This document shows, piece by piece, positions 18,260 to 28,381 of a DNA stretch of 35,296 bases. The notes below the pieces were generated by a model. It did not search any database. It worked only from the letters and a program-made list of their open reading frames with translations, and was not told the origin of the DNA. The position numbers were made by a program, and so were the translations under genes. Position 1 is the first letter of the stretch, and every line of letters begins with the position of its first letter. The stretch is from an uncultured Caryophanales bacterium (GTDB taxonomy: Bacteria > Bacillota_I > Bacilli_A > RFN20 > CAG-826): NCBI GenBank assembly GCA_946403545.1, contig CAMJAG010000003.1, forward strand, positions 1-35,296, read 5' to 3'.

Positions 18260-19624
18260 TTCTTGTGTTTCTTGTTTAGGTTCACTGAGTTGTTTAATTT
18301 CAGCGTCTAATTCATTTATTTCTTCGCTTAATGGTTTATGCTCTATTTTCATAATGTCATATCCCATAATAACGATAATAAATAAGTTAATTAAGGATGC
18401 AATTGTAACTACATCTTCTCCTAAAATATCGAAGAGGTATTTACCATATCTAGCTAGATAGTGATAATACACTATCGCGGAAGATACTTGCATGAGTATA
18501 AGAAGATATATCTTCTTTTTATCAATCAATGCATAGATGATTAATAAGCAATCAACGATAAGGAAGTATCTTTCGTGTAATCTTGGAAGTAAGAAGATTG
18601 TAACCATTGTAAGGAAGATACCTACTTTAAACATATCTTCTTTCTTCTCAATCTTAGGATTTCTAAGTAATAAGAGAGCAAGTACACCACCGATACCTAA
18701 GATAGAAATCCATGGAGCATTATTTCTTAAAGTTGCAGATATATTATCAAATTCGAAGAATTTCCATATTGTAGCAGCACCATAAGTTAAATTGCTTTGG
18801 CCTTGGAATTGTCTAGTTAAGTATTTAAATGGTTCTCCAAGAGAAGCTCCACAGAAGAATGCTGGTAGGAATGTTGCAAAGTACACTAATGGGACAAGAA
18901 TAATATTCCATAATTTGAGTTTTCTCTTAAATAAGAGATAAACAAGGAATGGTAATATGAATATTGCTTGTAACTTATTAGCAAACGCTAATCCAAAAAA
19001 GACAAACGCTAATTCAGATTTTCCTTTAATAGCGAAATAGAATGAGTATAAAAGGAATGTAACATAGATAATGTCAGCGTTACCCCATATTGTAGAGTTC
19101 ACGAATAATGAAGGTAAAATTGTCGCTAAAATGTATGCAAAAGTGGCTTTTGTTTTATCTTTTGTGATTTCTTTTGCTAAGAAATACATTCCAATAGCGA
19201 ATGCAATTGCAAACACAAATAGCATTGTTTTGAAATATATCATTCTATTTTCATAGAAATCGAAATAATAGTTATCGACATTGATTTGTTTACCTTTAGG
19301 TAACAATGTCATTATTGCTAAGACAAATAAGAATAATGGAGAGTAGTCACTATTAATTGTGTAGAAATTAGAGAACCCTACGTTATCAATCTGAATCATC
19401 CATGGTTGATCATAAGCAACATACATTGGCTCTTCTACACCAAGAATAAATGCAACTGTGTCACCAGTTGGATATAAAACGAAAACATATCTAACTACTA
19501 AAGCAACGATAGTTACTAAAGCCATTGCGATAATTAAATAGTATTTTTGGAAGAATTTTAGAAAGTTTAAACCTGCTAATTTCCAACCTTTACTTACTGT
19601 ATTTGTAAATTCCTTGAATTTCAT
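18248..19624 (-). CDS. GT-C-like membrane glycosyltransferase
   Basis: Many TMs with NKLQAIFILPFLVYL and LLPRLHERYFL motifs typical of polytopic GT-C mannosyltransferase-like proteins. Confidence 0.6.
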   Translation of the reverse strand: MKFKEFTNTVSKGWKLAGLNFLKFFQKYYLIIAMALVTIVALVVRYVFVLYPTGDTVAFILGVEEPMYVAYDQPWMIQIDNVGFSNFYTINSDYSPLFLFVLAIMTLLPKGKQINVDNYYFDFYENRMIYFKTMLFVFAIAFAIGMYFLAKEITKDKTKATFAYILATILPSLFVNSTIWGNADIIYVTFLLYSFYFAIKGKSELAFVFFGLAFANKLQAIFILPFLVYLLFKRKLKLWNIILVPLVYFATFLPAFFCGASLGEPFKYLTRQFQGQSNLTYGAATIWKFFEFDNISATLRNNAPWISILGIGGVLALLLLRNPKIEKKEDMFKVGIFLTMVTIFLLPRLHERYFLIVDCLLIIYALIDKKKIYLLILMQVSSAIVYYHYLARYGKYLFDILGEDVVTIASLINLFIIVIMGYDIMKIEHKPLSEEINELDAEIKQLSEPKQETQEEKI

Positions 19625-19669
19625 AGCGTGATTAAATTATATATTAGTTACCTTTATTAATCAAAATAA

Positions 19670-19699
19670 AAAGAACCTTTTTAATAGAAAGGTTCCTTT
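19670..19699 (-). terminator. Intrinsic terminator
   Basis: GGAACCTTTCTATTAAAAAGGTTC then TTTTT on the minus strand. Confidence 0.65.
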
Positions 19700-19718
19700 T
19701 AGTCATATTATTTTACAA

Positions 19719-20447
19719 TTAGATTTCTTGGAAAATAATGTAGCTTTCCAAATCGAAGACGAAACGATAGTATGGGTTTTCGAATGAAACCATATCGTTA
19801 CCACCTGTTAAGTCAAGGACTGGAGCGAGAACGCAATATCTGCTTTCGCTTGTATCTAAGCCCATTTCTTCAGCTGTTCTGCTATCAGCGATATCGACTT
19901 GGAATGAGTTAAGTTTAACTGTAACACCTCTGTCGTGTTCTTTACCTGCTGCTTCTTTATTATTTAAAGAAGTATCAGCACCACTTGAGCTGTATTTACA
20001 TTTAACAACCATTTGGTAAGCACCTGCTTTAGGAGCTTTAATCCAGTAATCAACATAGCTTCCTGCTGATGTAGCGGAACATTTACCATCACTACCAATT
20101 GTATTTGTGGATGATGGGTTGAAGTCTGCGACTTTAATCTTAACGCCTGCTTTATTTGCTGTAGCGTCGTTAAGTGGAATGTAGTCTTTACCTTCTAAGT
20201 TTTGTGCTGGTGTTCCTTCTGTGTAGTTTCTTTCAAGAACTGTTAATGGAGCGCCTTCAGTTGGAGTACGACTTGTTGGTTCTGTCCAATTGCTTGGTGG
20301 AGTCTTACTGACTGGAGCCTTGGAAACAGGAGCCTTGGATGTTGCTGGAGCTTTAGAATTTGCTGGAGCAGCACTCTTTGCTTCACCACAAGCTGTTAAA
20401 GCCATTGCAGCTAAAACAAAGAAAAGTGAATAAACCTTCTTTTTCAT
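19719..20447 (-). CDS. Lipoprotein with SKAP/SKTP low-complexity linker and a C-terminal beta-rich (CBM-like) domain
   Basis: Lipobox AMALTAC; SKAPATSKAPVSKAPVSKTP; GSYVDYWIKAPKAGAYQMVVKCKYSS resembles carbohydrate-binding-module sandwiches. Confidence 0.6.
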   Translation of the reverse strand: MKKKVYSLFFVLAAMALTACGEAKSAAPANSKAPATSKAPVSKAPVSKTPPSNWTEPTSRTPTEGAPLTVLERNYTEGTPAQNLEGKDYIPLNDATANKAGVKIKVADFNPSSTNTIGSDGKCSATSAGSYVDYWIKAPKAGAYQMVVKCKYSSSGADTSLNNKEAAGKEHDRGVTVKLNSFQVDIADSRTAEEMGLDTSESRYCVLAPVLDLTGGNDMVSFENPYYRFVFDLESYIIFQEI

Positions 20448-20582
20448 ATATAAATCCCCTTTTATATGCCTTTATTATATAATTTTAAAATTATACTACA
20501 AGTAGATATTAGTAAATATTCATAGAAATATGCAAAACAAAAGAGATTTTTTAGCTATATGAAATTATTGGATAAATAAAAA

Positions 20583-20601
20583 GGAACCCGAAAGGGGTTC
20601 C
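20583..20601 (-). terminator. Terminator after the mscS-like gene
   Basis: GGAACCC-CTTTC-GGGTTCC then TTTTT on the minus strand. Confidence 0.75.
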
Positions 20602-20623
20602 ATTAAAATATAAATAAGAGGAT

Positions 20624-21691
20624 TTATTTATCTGCTTTAATATCGATTGCTTTTGATAATTCTTTTTGTTCTTCAACGAATTCTTCAGCTTTCTTAATTT
20701 CGTTTTTAGAGAGTTCGCTTGGTTTATCATTTTCACCCATATGAACAACAATTTGGTTGAATGGAATAGAAATACCATTATTATCAAATAAGATTTTAAT
20801 TTCACGGTTCAAATCTCTTTGAACTTGATAGATATCATTTTCGTTACACTTAGCAACGAATAATAAGTTAACTGAGCTTTCAGCAAGTTCACTGACACCT
20901 TTATAGAAAGGACCTTCAACAATAAGTGGTACTCTTTCTTTTAACTTATCAATATTATCAGAGATAATAGCTTCGACTTTTTCAATACGATCAGCATATG
21001 AAATCGCGACAGTACATTTTGCCAAAGATAATTCTTTAGTTTGGTTAATAATTGTTTTAATTTCACTGTTATTCACGATTTTTACGTTGAAACCAGCATC
21101 AATTAATCTTGTAGTTCTAATACCAATAACTTGGACTTCACCTCTCCAACCATCAATTATGATGATATCACCAACTTGGAAGTCTCCTTCAAAAACGATG
21201 AAGATACCGGCAAGGATATCTGCGATTAAAGTTTGAGAACCAAGACCAATGATAAGAGTTAAGACACCAGCACTAGCAAGGAGCATTGTTGTATTTGCAC
21301 CCCAGCTTGCCATAATGCAGAACGCACCAGCAATAGCGATTGTCCATTTTAAGAAGTTACATACTAATTTGAGAATTGTAACTGCTTTTTTGTCTTTCAT
21401 GTTTAACTTAGATAAACAATTTAGTAATACCGCACCGATTAAGCAGAATCCAATGATTTGGATTGTCCTTAAAATGCCAGGTAATACTAATGTAAATAAT
21501 GTGAAGAGTAATGTGTTGAATTGTCCGACATCTCCACCACAGTATTTATTTACCCATTCAGTTTTGGAGAGTTTGAATACATTAAAAATGTAATCTCCAA
21601 AAATGGTAAATAGGATGGCAGCAAGTGCAAAGATTGCAAATACTGACCATAACACAATTTTCTTAACAAATTTTTTGTCGTTGTTTTCCAT
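20624..21691 (-). CDS. MscS-family mechanosensitive ion channel
   Basis: LLASAGVLTLIIGLGSQTLIADILAGIFIVFEGDFQVGDII (pore helix/MscS signature). Confidence 0.92.
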   Translation of the reverse strand: MENNDKKFVKKIVLWSVFAIFALAAILFTIFGDYIFNVFKLSKTEWVNKYCGGDVGQFNTLLFTLFTLVLPGILRTIQIIGFCLIGAVLLNCLSKLNMKDKKAVTILKLVCNFLKWTIAIAGAFCIMASWGANTTMLLASAGVLTLIIGLGSQTLIADILAGIFIVFEGDFQVGDIIIIDGWRGEVQVIGIRTTRLIDAGFNVKIVNNSEIKTIINQTKELSLAKCTVAISYADRIEKVEAIISDNIDKLKERVPLIVEGPFYKGVSELAESSVNLLFVAKCNENDIYQVQRDLNREIKILFDNNGISIPFNQIVVHMGENDKPSELSKNEIKKAEEFVEEQKELSKAIDIKADK

Positions 21692-21707
21692 AATAAATCC
21701 TCCTTTG

Positions 21708-24700
21708 TTATCCGTTAGATACCTCTACGGTAAATTGTGTATGTAAAGCTACAGTGACATATTGATAATCTTGAGAATAATATGTGCTGTATCTTAATGT
21801 AACGTTGACTTCATTGCTAGAAAGGAACGATAGCAATCCAGGTAAATCATCTACTCTATTTAATCTTAATGAATATGTTTCATTGACATTGTCAAAATTC
21901 ATCAAGCTTTCTTCTGTCATAGAAACTTCATATCTTTCATTTTCGTTACTATCAGAAGAGAAGATGATTGTATATTCACTAGCACTATAAGTGAGATAAC
22001 GTCCATAAATATTAAATTGTAATATTGGACTAGAGTATTGAATTGTTGTGTTTGTTAAAGAGCATGCGACAATATCAGTACCATCACGTAAATCAAGTGT
22101 AATAGTAGCATTTCCTATTACGTCAAAAGTTTGTCCTTTGACTGTTGTTGAAATTCCATATTCAAGGCGGAGATCTAAAGGATATCCATTAGCATCGGCC
22201 GAATCAACAGAAGCTCCTGGATTAGCAGTTTTATAAGCTTGTAAAGCGCTTGTGATATTAACATATTGATATCCACTAACTTTATTTAATGTAATTTCTT
22301 CACTAAATGCTCCAGATTGTGAAGTGGAATTAGAAATTGTTAAAGTCCAATTGCCAACAGAATTAGTGTTATCAACATAGTTGATATATGCAATACCATA
22401 ATATTGATCACCACTTCTAATAACGCTGCTATAGAAGTTTGCATCATAGATTTCATAAGCACTTTGGAATGTTTGAATGCCTTCATAGTACTCAGAGCCT
22501 GTTCTAGCGTCAGTGTAGAATACTTTATAGCTCACTTCTGTGGCTTCAGAGAAATATAATTCGTATTGGCTAATATCAATTGTTTGAGCAGATAATGTCT
22601 TTGTTAACCCAAAGTTATACTCTTGTGGATCCATTTGGTCAGCTCCATAAGAAACATATAGAGTTAAGGAGAAGTTACTTAAGTAACCATAATCATCAGC
22701 ATAGTCTAATGTAAGAGTAATTACACCTTCCATTTGATCAATGTATGGATCGAATGTAACGCCTCTGAATTCAGTAACTCTATTTTGAATATCAGTGAAT
22801 GTTATTGTTTCAGCACCTTCTAATGTTCTAAAACTATTAAGTTCGTAATAATGGAGTTCATATTGGAATTCTTGACTTAAGTCAAAGTAATTTCCAATGG
22901 AATATCCCCATCCACTATGTAAATCAACTGCTTGTTTTTCTGTTGTAGCTTCAAGACTAAATGATAAAACGTATGATTCGAATTTAAGGTCTACATAGAA
23001 ACTTCTAAATTCATTTAATTCATTATCAAAATCAAGTGTTACATAGATAATTGCGTCTTTAAAGTCTGCTTGAGAATCGAATGTAATGCCTCTAAATTCT
23101 TGTTTAGCACCACTGTTATCTGTGAATGTAACGTTCCCTGTTGATTCGATAGTTTTTCCTTGCTTTCTATCATAATATGTGAACTTATAAGAGAATGTCC
23201 CATGCATATTGTAATCAGTTAAAAGTTGACCAGAAGTAGACTCATAATCATCAGGATTTAAAACTTCTAATGTTTGTTTAGATGTAGTTGGAGCTAAATC
23301 ATAGAATAATTGGCAATTGCCTTGTTTAGCAATTTGGAGTCTAAAACTTGAGAAATAGCCATAATCATTGTCCATATCTAATGTGACACTGAATGTTTTA
23401 TTCAAGTAGTTTGCTTCAGGATCAAAGACAATGCCTCTAAATTCACTAACGGCGCCGCTTTCATCATAGAAAGTAACTGGATTTTGAGAATCAACTTGGA
23501 CTAAATCGCCTTTATTTGAATATGTTAAAACATATCCAAAAGTATCATCTAGGATTAATGTTTCTAATAATTCATCACTTGGATGGCCACCTTCAATAGT
23601 AGCGTCTCTTAAGTAAATAGTTTGTTTTTCAGTTGTTGCTCTTAAATCAAATGTCATCATTGGTTGGTTTTGACAAGATAACATTAATGTAAAGTTGGAG
23701 AAATGTAGGTAGTCGTTATCAAAATCAAGTGTGACATAGAAGTATTTTTCAATGAAGTTAGCGTTTTCATGGATTGTAATACCTCTAAATTCTTGAACAG
23801 CACCACTGACATCTTCAAATACCATTGGTTGCTCAGATTCAACTGATTTAGTTTCTCCTCTTTCTTTATAGGTAAGCGTGTATGAGAAAGCAGTATCTTC
23901 TAAAACGATGTTAGATGTATTGCCTCCTTCTTCACCTTGAATAGCACTGCTTAACTGAAGCGCTTGCTTTTCAGTAGTTGTTTCTAAGTTAAATGTATAT
24001 GTTGGAGTTGTTTGAGAAGTTAAAGTAAATACGAAGTCAGATAAGTGGCCTAAATCATTATCAAAATCAAGTGTGACGTAAATCACATTTCTTAAGAAAT
24101 CAGCTTCATTACTGAGTTCTACCCCTCTAAATTCTTGTTTTGCACCACTATTATCAGTGAATCTAACTGTACCTTTTTCAGCTTCAATTAGTTCATTATT
24201 AAATACGTAAGTTAAGGAATAACCATATTCATTACCAAGAGTGAAATCGAATTCTACTTCATCTTGGTTTTGAGAATAACCACTTAATGTTTGTACAGCA
24301 GTTGTTTTCTCTAAGTTATAAACACGAACACCTTCTTGACCGGTTAATGTGAATTTAAAGTCAGAGAATTCTCCAATTGGATCATCATAGAACATGGAGA
24401 TTTCAAACGAATTTGTTCTAAAGTTAGCGGTTTTATCAAAAGTAAAGTCTTTAAATTCAGCATATGTCTCAGGTTCTGGTTCAGGAACATATTCACTTAA
24501 TGTAGTGACATATTCGGTTGCGTGGATAGTTTTATCTAAATCCGCACTTCTAATGTTCAAAACATACTTTGTTTCAGGTTTAAGGAATAGGAACTCGTCT
24601 TTATTTAGGCCTTCTTCAAGAACTCTTGTGTCAATTACTTGGTCATCTTCAAAAGAAAGAAGTTCAAGATAGAAAGGAACTTCATCAGTTTCTTCTAGTT

Positions 24701-25109
24701 CAATACCATAAAAAATACTATGCGTACTTGCGTCTAAATAAGTAAATTCTGCTCTAACGTTTTGAAGAATACTTGCACCGATAACAGAACCGACCACAGG
24801 AATAACAACAACTGTAGCAGCACCAGCAACAACCGCACCGGCAGAAGCACCGGCAGAAGCGTTAGTTATTTGTTTGACTGTTTCAGTATTTTTTTGTTGT
24901 TGACTCTTGTTTTTGTAGTTAGGATTATTTCTTCCGATTAACCCATTTTTCTCTCTATCATCATTGATAATTTCGACATCATTTATATTGGATTTGCAAG
25001 GTTCTGGATTACCTTTAAATTCAGAAAATTCAGTCTTTTGAGTCTTACCAAATTCTGAGCCTTCAAAATCATTTTTGATTTTTACATTGTTATACTCATC
25101 GTATCTCAT
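21708..25109 (-). CDS. Large single-TM repeat protein (tandem ~110-120 aa beta-sandwich-like repeats)
   Basis: Charged N-terminus, one Gly/Ala-rich hydrophobic segment (ASAGASAGAVVAGAATVVVIPVVGSVIGASI), then repeats of EFRGxxFD..ADF....YVTLDFDNDyG.fSxFxxxL...TTEKQ. Confidence 0.75.
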   Translation of the reverse strand: MRYDEYNNVKIKNDFEGSEFGKTQKTEFSEFKGNPEPCKSNINDVEIINDDREKNGLIGRNNPNYKNKSQQQKNTETVKQITNASAGASAGAVVAGAATVVVIPVVGSVIGASILQNVRAEFTYLDASTHSIFYGIELEETDEVPFYLELLSFEDDQVIDTRVLEEGLNKDEFLFLKPETKYVLNIRSADLDKTIHATEYVTTLSEYVPEPEPETYAEFKDFTFDKTANFRTNSFEISMFYDDPIGEFSDFKFTLTGQEGVRVYNLEKTTAVQTLSGYSQNQDEVEFDFTLGNEYGYSLTYVFNNELIEAEKGTVRFTDNSGAKQEFRGVELSNEADFLRNVIYVTLDFDNDLGHLSDFVFTLTSQTTPTYTFNLETTTEKQALQLSSAIQGEEGGNTSNIVLEDTAFSYTLTYKERGETKSVESEQPMVFEDVSGAVQEFRGITIHENANFIEKYFYVTLDFDNDYLHFSNFTLMLSCQNQPMMTFDLRATTEKQTIYLRDATIEGGHPSDELLETLILDDTFGYVLTYSNKGDLVQVDSQNPVTFYDESGAVSEFRGIVFDPEANYLNKTFSVTLDMDNDYGYFSSFRLQIAKQGNCQLFYDLAPTTSKQTLEVLNPDDYESTSGQLLTDYNMHGTFSYKFTYYDRKQGKTIESTGNVTFTDNSGAKQEFRGITFDSQADFKDAIIYVTLDFDNELNEFRSFYVDLKFESYVLSFSLEATTEKQAVDLHSGWGYSIGNYFDLSQEFQYELHYYELNSFRTLEGAETITFTDIQNRVTEFRGVTFDPYIDQMEGVITLTLDYADDYGYLSNFSLTLYVSYGADQMDPQEYNFGLTKTLSAQTIDISQYELYFSEATEVSYKVFYTDARTGSEYYEGIQTFQSAYEIYDANFYSSVIRSGDQYYGIAYINYVDNTNSVGNWTLTISNSTSQSGAFSEEITLNKVSGYQYVNITSALQAYKTANPGASVDSADANGYPLDLRLEYGISTTVKGQTFDVIGNATITLDLRDGTDIVACSLTNTTIQYSSPILQFNIYGRYLTYSASEYTIIFSSDSNENERYEVSMTEESLMNFDNVNETYSLRLNRVDDLPGLLSFLSSNEVNVTLRYSTYYSQDYQYVTVALHTQFTVEVSNG
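22560..24480 (-). repeat. Tandem protein-coding repeats (about six clear units) inside the 1133-aa protein
   Basis: EFRG codons recur near 24124, 23791, 23431, 23091 and 22762 (spacing about 330-360 nt), plus a more divergent unit (EFKDFTFD) near 24450. Confidence 0.8.
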
Positions 25110-25140
25110 AGCAAATATATTAACATATCTTCAAATAAAA

Positions 25141-25163
25141 AGAGATAGAAATCTATCTCGTTT
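25141..25163 (-). terminator. Intrinsic terminator
   Basis: GAGATAGATTTCTATCTC then TTTTT on the minus strand. Confidence 0.65.
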
Positions 25164-25188
25164 TTAATAATTATATTTAAATTTATTG

Positions 25189-25815
25189 TTATTTTTCGCC
25201 CTTATTAGTGAATTGTTTAATCTTGTTTTTAATCAGTTTTTTGAATTCCTCAAATCTAAGATTTTGCGCTTCTTTAACCTCTTTTAATTTAGTAGCAAGG
25301 TGCACCGAGTAAGAGAAATCAACGAGCATCATCCCCATAACAGCACCTATAAAATAGGTGTATATGAGGTTTTCGCTTATCCAGGTTATACCATTAACAA
25401 GTAATGGATTTAAGAAGAAATAGTATAAAGAACCCACTACTAACCAGATAAGCGAAAAGGCTGGACATATAATACCCATAATGTTTCCTTTTCTATCCGA
25501 ATAATCCCATAGTTTTGCTTTAAACCCTTTTATAAAGATAAGTCCAGCGATGAATTCTATGAGGGTCATTCCTGCTCCGATTAATAGGATTCTAATAATT
25601 GCGTTTACTATTTGATTAGAAATTGGAATATCAATACTACTTAAAACAAATAAAACTACGACACCACATCCGTAAATTGGTAAATATGGACCAGTTAAAA
25701 AACCTGGGTTAACCCATTTCTTTTGAGATACAAATCTTCTAAAGAATAGTTCGATTATCCAGCCAAGTAGGCTTCCTATAACGAATAACGTAGATCCAAT
25801 AACTAAATACTTCAT
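25189..25815 (-). CDS. Putative ABC transporter permease-like membrane protein (ABC_trans_CmpB family)
   Basis: LGWIIELFFRRFVSQKKWVNPGFLTGPYLPIYGCGV motif; multi-TM. Confidence 0.75.
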   Translation of the reverse strand: MKYLVIGSTLFVIGSLLGWIIELFFRRFVSQKKWVNPGFLTGPYLPIYGCGVVVLFVLSSIDIPISNQIVNAIIRILLIGAGMTLIEFIAGLIFIKGFKAKLWDYSDRKGNIMGIICPAFSLIWLVVGSLYYFFLNPLLVNGITWISENLIYTYFIGAVMGMMLVDFSYSVHLATKLKEVKEAQNLRFEEFKKLIKNKIKQFTNKGEK

Positions 25816-25869
25816 AAATCTAATAGTGACATGTCACTACATTTATTTTACTACCATTAAAATAAAAGA

Positions 25870-25888
25870 AAAGCATGTCTTTAGACAT
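25870..25888 (-). terminator. Terminator after the EAL gene
   Basis: GCATGTC-TAAA-GACATGC then TTTTC on the minus strand. Confidence 0.7.
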
Positions 25889-25891
25889 GCA

Positions 25892-28156
25892 TTACTTTCT
25901 AGCACCTGAGAAGATTATGTCTTTTGAGAGGAGATATTCTCCTTCTTCAATCTTCTTCATAAGGTCTTCATAGCTTAGTGGTTTTCCATATAGATAACCT
26001 TGTAATCTACCACAGCTAGCGGATTCTAAGAATTCTGCTTGTTCTTTTGTTTCAACACCTTCACATAATGTCTTCATACCAATTTTAGCAGCCATATCGA
26101 TGACAGATTTAATTAAACTACGAGCCTTTTCGTTCCCATCAAATCCAACTAAGAATTTCATATCAAGTTTTAAAACATCGAAGTCATAGTCTTTTAAGAC
26201 ATTAAATGAAGAATAACCACTGCCAAAGTCATCTAACCATGTAGCATAGCCATTTTGATGTAACTTAATGATCGTATCTTTAAGTAAGTCTTCATCCTCC
26301 ATCAAAGCACTTTCAGTGATTTCAACATGTAATAAATCTTTTGGAATATTGTATCTTTCTACAGTTTTATTAACGACATCTACGATGTCAATTAGACCAA
26401 AGTCTGCTCTAGAGAAGTTAATAGAGACTGGTAAGACTGCTAGATTGTTATCTAAGTTATATCTAATGTCTTGGCAAACAACTCTAATAATTTCCATATC
26501 CAATTTATGGATTAATTGAGCGTTTTCTAATGCTGGAACGAATTTAGCAGGACTTAAGAAGCCATATTTTGGATCAATCCATCTAGCTAAAGCTTCTGCT
26601 CCGCAGAGTTCTCTACCTTTAGACCAAACAACTGGTTGATAGTATGCTTTGATATAACCATTTTCAACAGCTTCATCGATATGATTAACAATATATTGAA
26701 CCATCAAGTAGTCATCATGCATTTGATTATCGTAATACATAAATTCTTTACCTTGATGTTTATGTTTAAGTTCTGAATAAGCATATCTTGCTTTTTCCAC
26801 TGATGCGTGAGGATCTTCAATAGGATTATAGATTGGGAAAATTCCTGCTTTTAAGCCTGGTTTAATATCTAAATCCATTGCTCTAATTCTTTCGTTTGCG
26901 ATATGGAATTTTTCTTCTACTTCCTCATTCTTTGTAAAAATTACAAAGTGATCATCGCTTTGACGGCTTATGTAGCTATCAGTATAGACCTTATTAAGTT
27001 CTTCACCAACTTCTTTTAAGAAGAGATTACCTCTATCAAAACCTTTTTGGTCATTATAAATTTTGAAGTTAGTGATATTTATGAACAAATATGCCCATTC
27101 ATCTTGTTGAATATTATCTTTTGCTATCCTCTCTTTACAAAGAATAGTGAAATATTCAAAAGAATATAAACCTGTTAATTTATCTTTTGTCGCTAACTCT
27201 TCGAGTTCTTCATCTTTTCTAGCTTCACTAACACGTTGGTTGAAGATAGAAATACACACCATTGTAAGGGAAATATAGAAAGTTAAATAATTAACTTTAT
27301 CTCCTTCAGGGAACACTCTTTGTCCTAAATTAGCAGCGCCAGTAATAGCAAAATAGAATCCTAAGAATAATGTTCCTAATAATCCTATAGATATTAAAGG
27401 GTTCCAAATTAACAAACAACCAACATAGATTGTGAACATCAAGAAGCAAATAATTTCTTTGTTCTCATACATTACAGAGTTTGGGTCTGTTGGCATTGTT
27501 ATCTTGTTACCAGCACTATCATAAACAGCTTTAACACTGACAAAGTCGCCATAAGAAACCATTATGCCAAAGATTAAACAAACAAAAGCAAATAAAGAGA
27601 TAACTAAAACCGAACCAACGGAAGCTCTTTTTCCACCTTTATATTTATATAAAGAAGCAAAAATAATTCCTATGTCAAAGAATATTACAGAAGCATAGAA
27701 AATTATTTTAAATATACCTTTTATAGTGTTGACACTAGATGTGAATTTAATTGATTTATATTGAAACTCTAAAGGTAATAAAGCACAAACAACCAAAGAA
27801 AGCCCAGCAAACACAATAGTTGAAATGAGTCTAGATTTAGTTTTTTTCTTAGATAAGTATTGTAATGAATAAATAAACATTGCAAAACCCATCGACATTA
27901 GTAAGAAAAAGTTTGATGTGTTTGTAAATATTACCCTAAAAACTGAATATGTGTTATTTGGATCTTGAAGAGTTGGGACAATGTATTTTTGAGTTTGTCT
28001 AAGAATTAACCATATTTCCAAAACAAAAATGACCGCAGACATAAAGATAGCGCTTCTCATGTTTGCGTCGTTTAAATAATTCTTTACATATTTACTATTT
28101 TTGCGGATACCAAAAATAGTTAAAAAATTATCCCAAAATTGTTTCAAAAGTTTCAT
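25892..28156 (-). CDS. Membrane-bound degenerate GGDEF + EAL protein (predicted c-di-GMP phosphodiesterase)
   Basis: N-terminal multi-TM; degenerate GGDEF position (SRQSDDHFVIF); intact-looking EAL motifs (GAEALARW, EITESAL, LDDFGSGYSS, LKLDMKF, CEGVET, QGYLYGKPL). Confidence 0.9.
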   Translation of the reverse strand: MKLLKQFWDNFLTIFGIRKNSKYVKNYLNDANMRSAIFMSAVIFVLEIWLILRQTQKYIVPTLQDPNNTYSVFRVIFTNTSNFFLLMSMGFAMFIYSLQYLSKKKTKSRLISTIVFAGLSLVVCALLPLEFQYKSIKFTSSVNTIKGIFKIIFYASVIFFDIGIIFASLYKYKGGKRASVGSVLVISLFAFVCLIFGIMVSYGDFVSVKAVYDSAGNKITMPTDPNSVMYENKEIICFLMFTIYVGCLLIWNPLISIGLLGTLFLGFYFAITGAANLGQRVFPEGDKVNYLTFYISLTMVCISIFNQRVSEARKDEELEELATKDKLTGLYSFEYFTILCKERIAKDNIQQDEWAYLFINITNFKIYNDQKGFDRGNLFLKEVGEELNKVYTDSYISRQSDDHFVIFTKNEEVEEKFHIANERIRAMDLDIKPGLKAGIFPIYNPIEDPHASVEKARYAYSELKHKHQGKEFMYYDNQMHDDYLMVQYIVNHIDEAVENGYIKAYYQPVVWSKGRELCGAEALARWIDPKYGFLSPAKFVPALENAQLIHKLDMEIIRVVCQDIRYNLDNNLAVLPVSINFSRADFGLIDIVDVVNKTVERYNIPKDLLHVEITESALMEDEDLLKDTIIKLHQNGYATWLDDFGSGYSSFNVLKDYDFDVLKLDMKFLVGFDGNEKARSLIKSVIDMAAKIGMKTLCEGVETKEQAEFLESASCGRLQGYLYGKPLSYEDLMKKIEEGEYLLSKDIIFSGARK

Positions 28157-28340
28157 CTATGCTTTTATGATACAACAAATTTATTTTAATTAAAATTCAA
28201 ATAAGTAAGCCACTAGTTTCTTCCAGAAAGTAATATATTAATATATTAAGGAAATTCAAAAAAATGCAATTTTATGTCAATCTTTAGCATTTCATTCTAC
28301 TTAGTTGCGTAAAAACACAGGCAAATAATTACAAAAAAAG

Positions 28341-28362
28341 AGCTGTTTGTACAACTCTTTTT
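28341..28362 (-). terminator. Terminator after the zinc-ribbon gene
   Basis: AGAGTTGTACAAACAGCTCT then T-tract on the minus strand. Confidence 0.6.
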
Positions 28363-28381
28363 CTTAATTATTTAACCTAAA

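Noticed and set aside
20300-20400. Short DNA repeat (ggagccttgga) in the lipoprotein gene as a phase-variable tract
   Set aside because: Encodes an in-frame SKAP linker; too few and too diverged copies to suggest slippage-driven switching.
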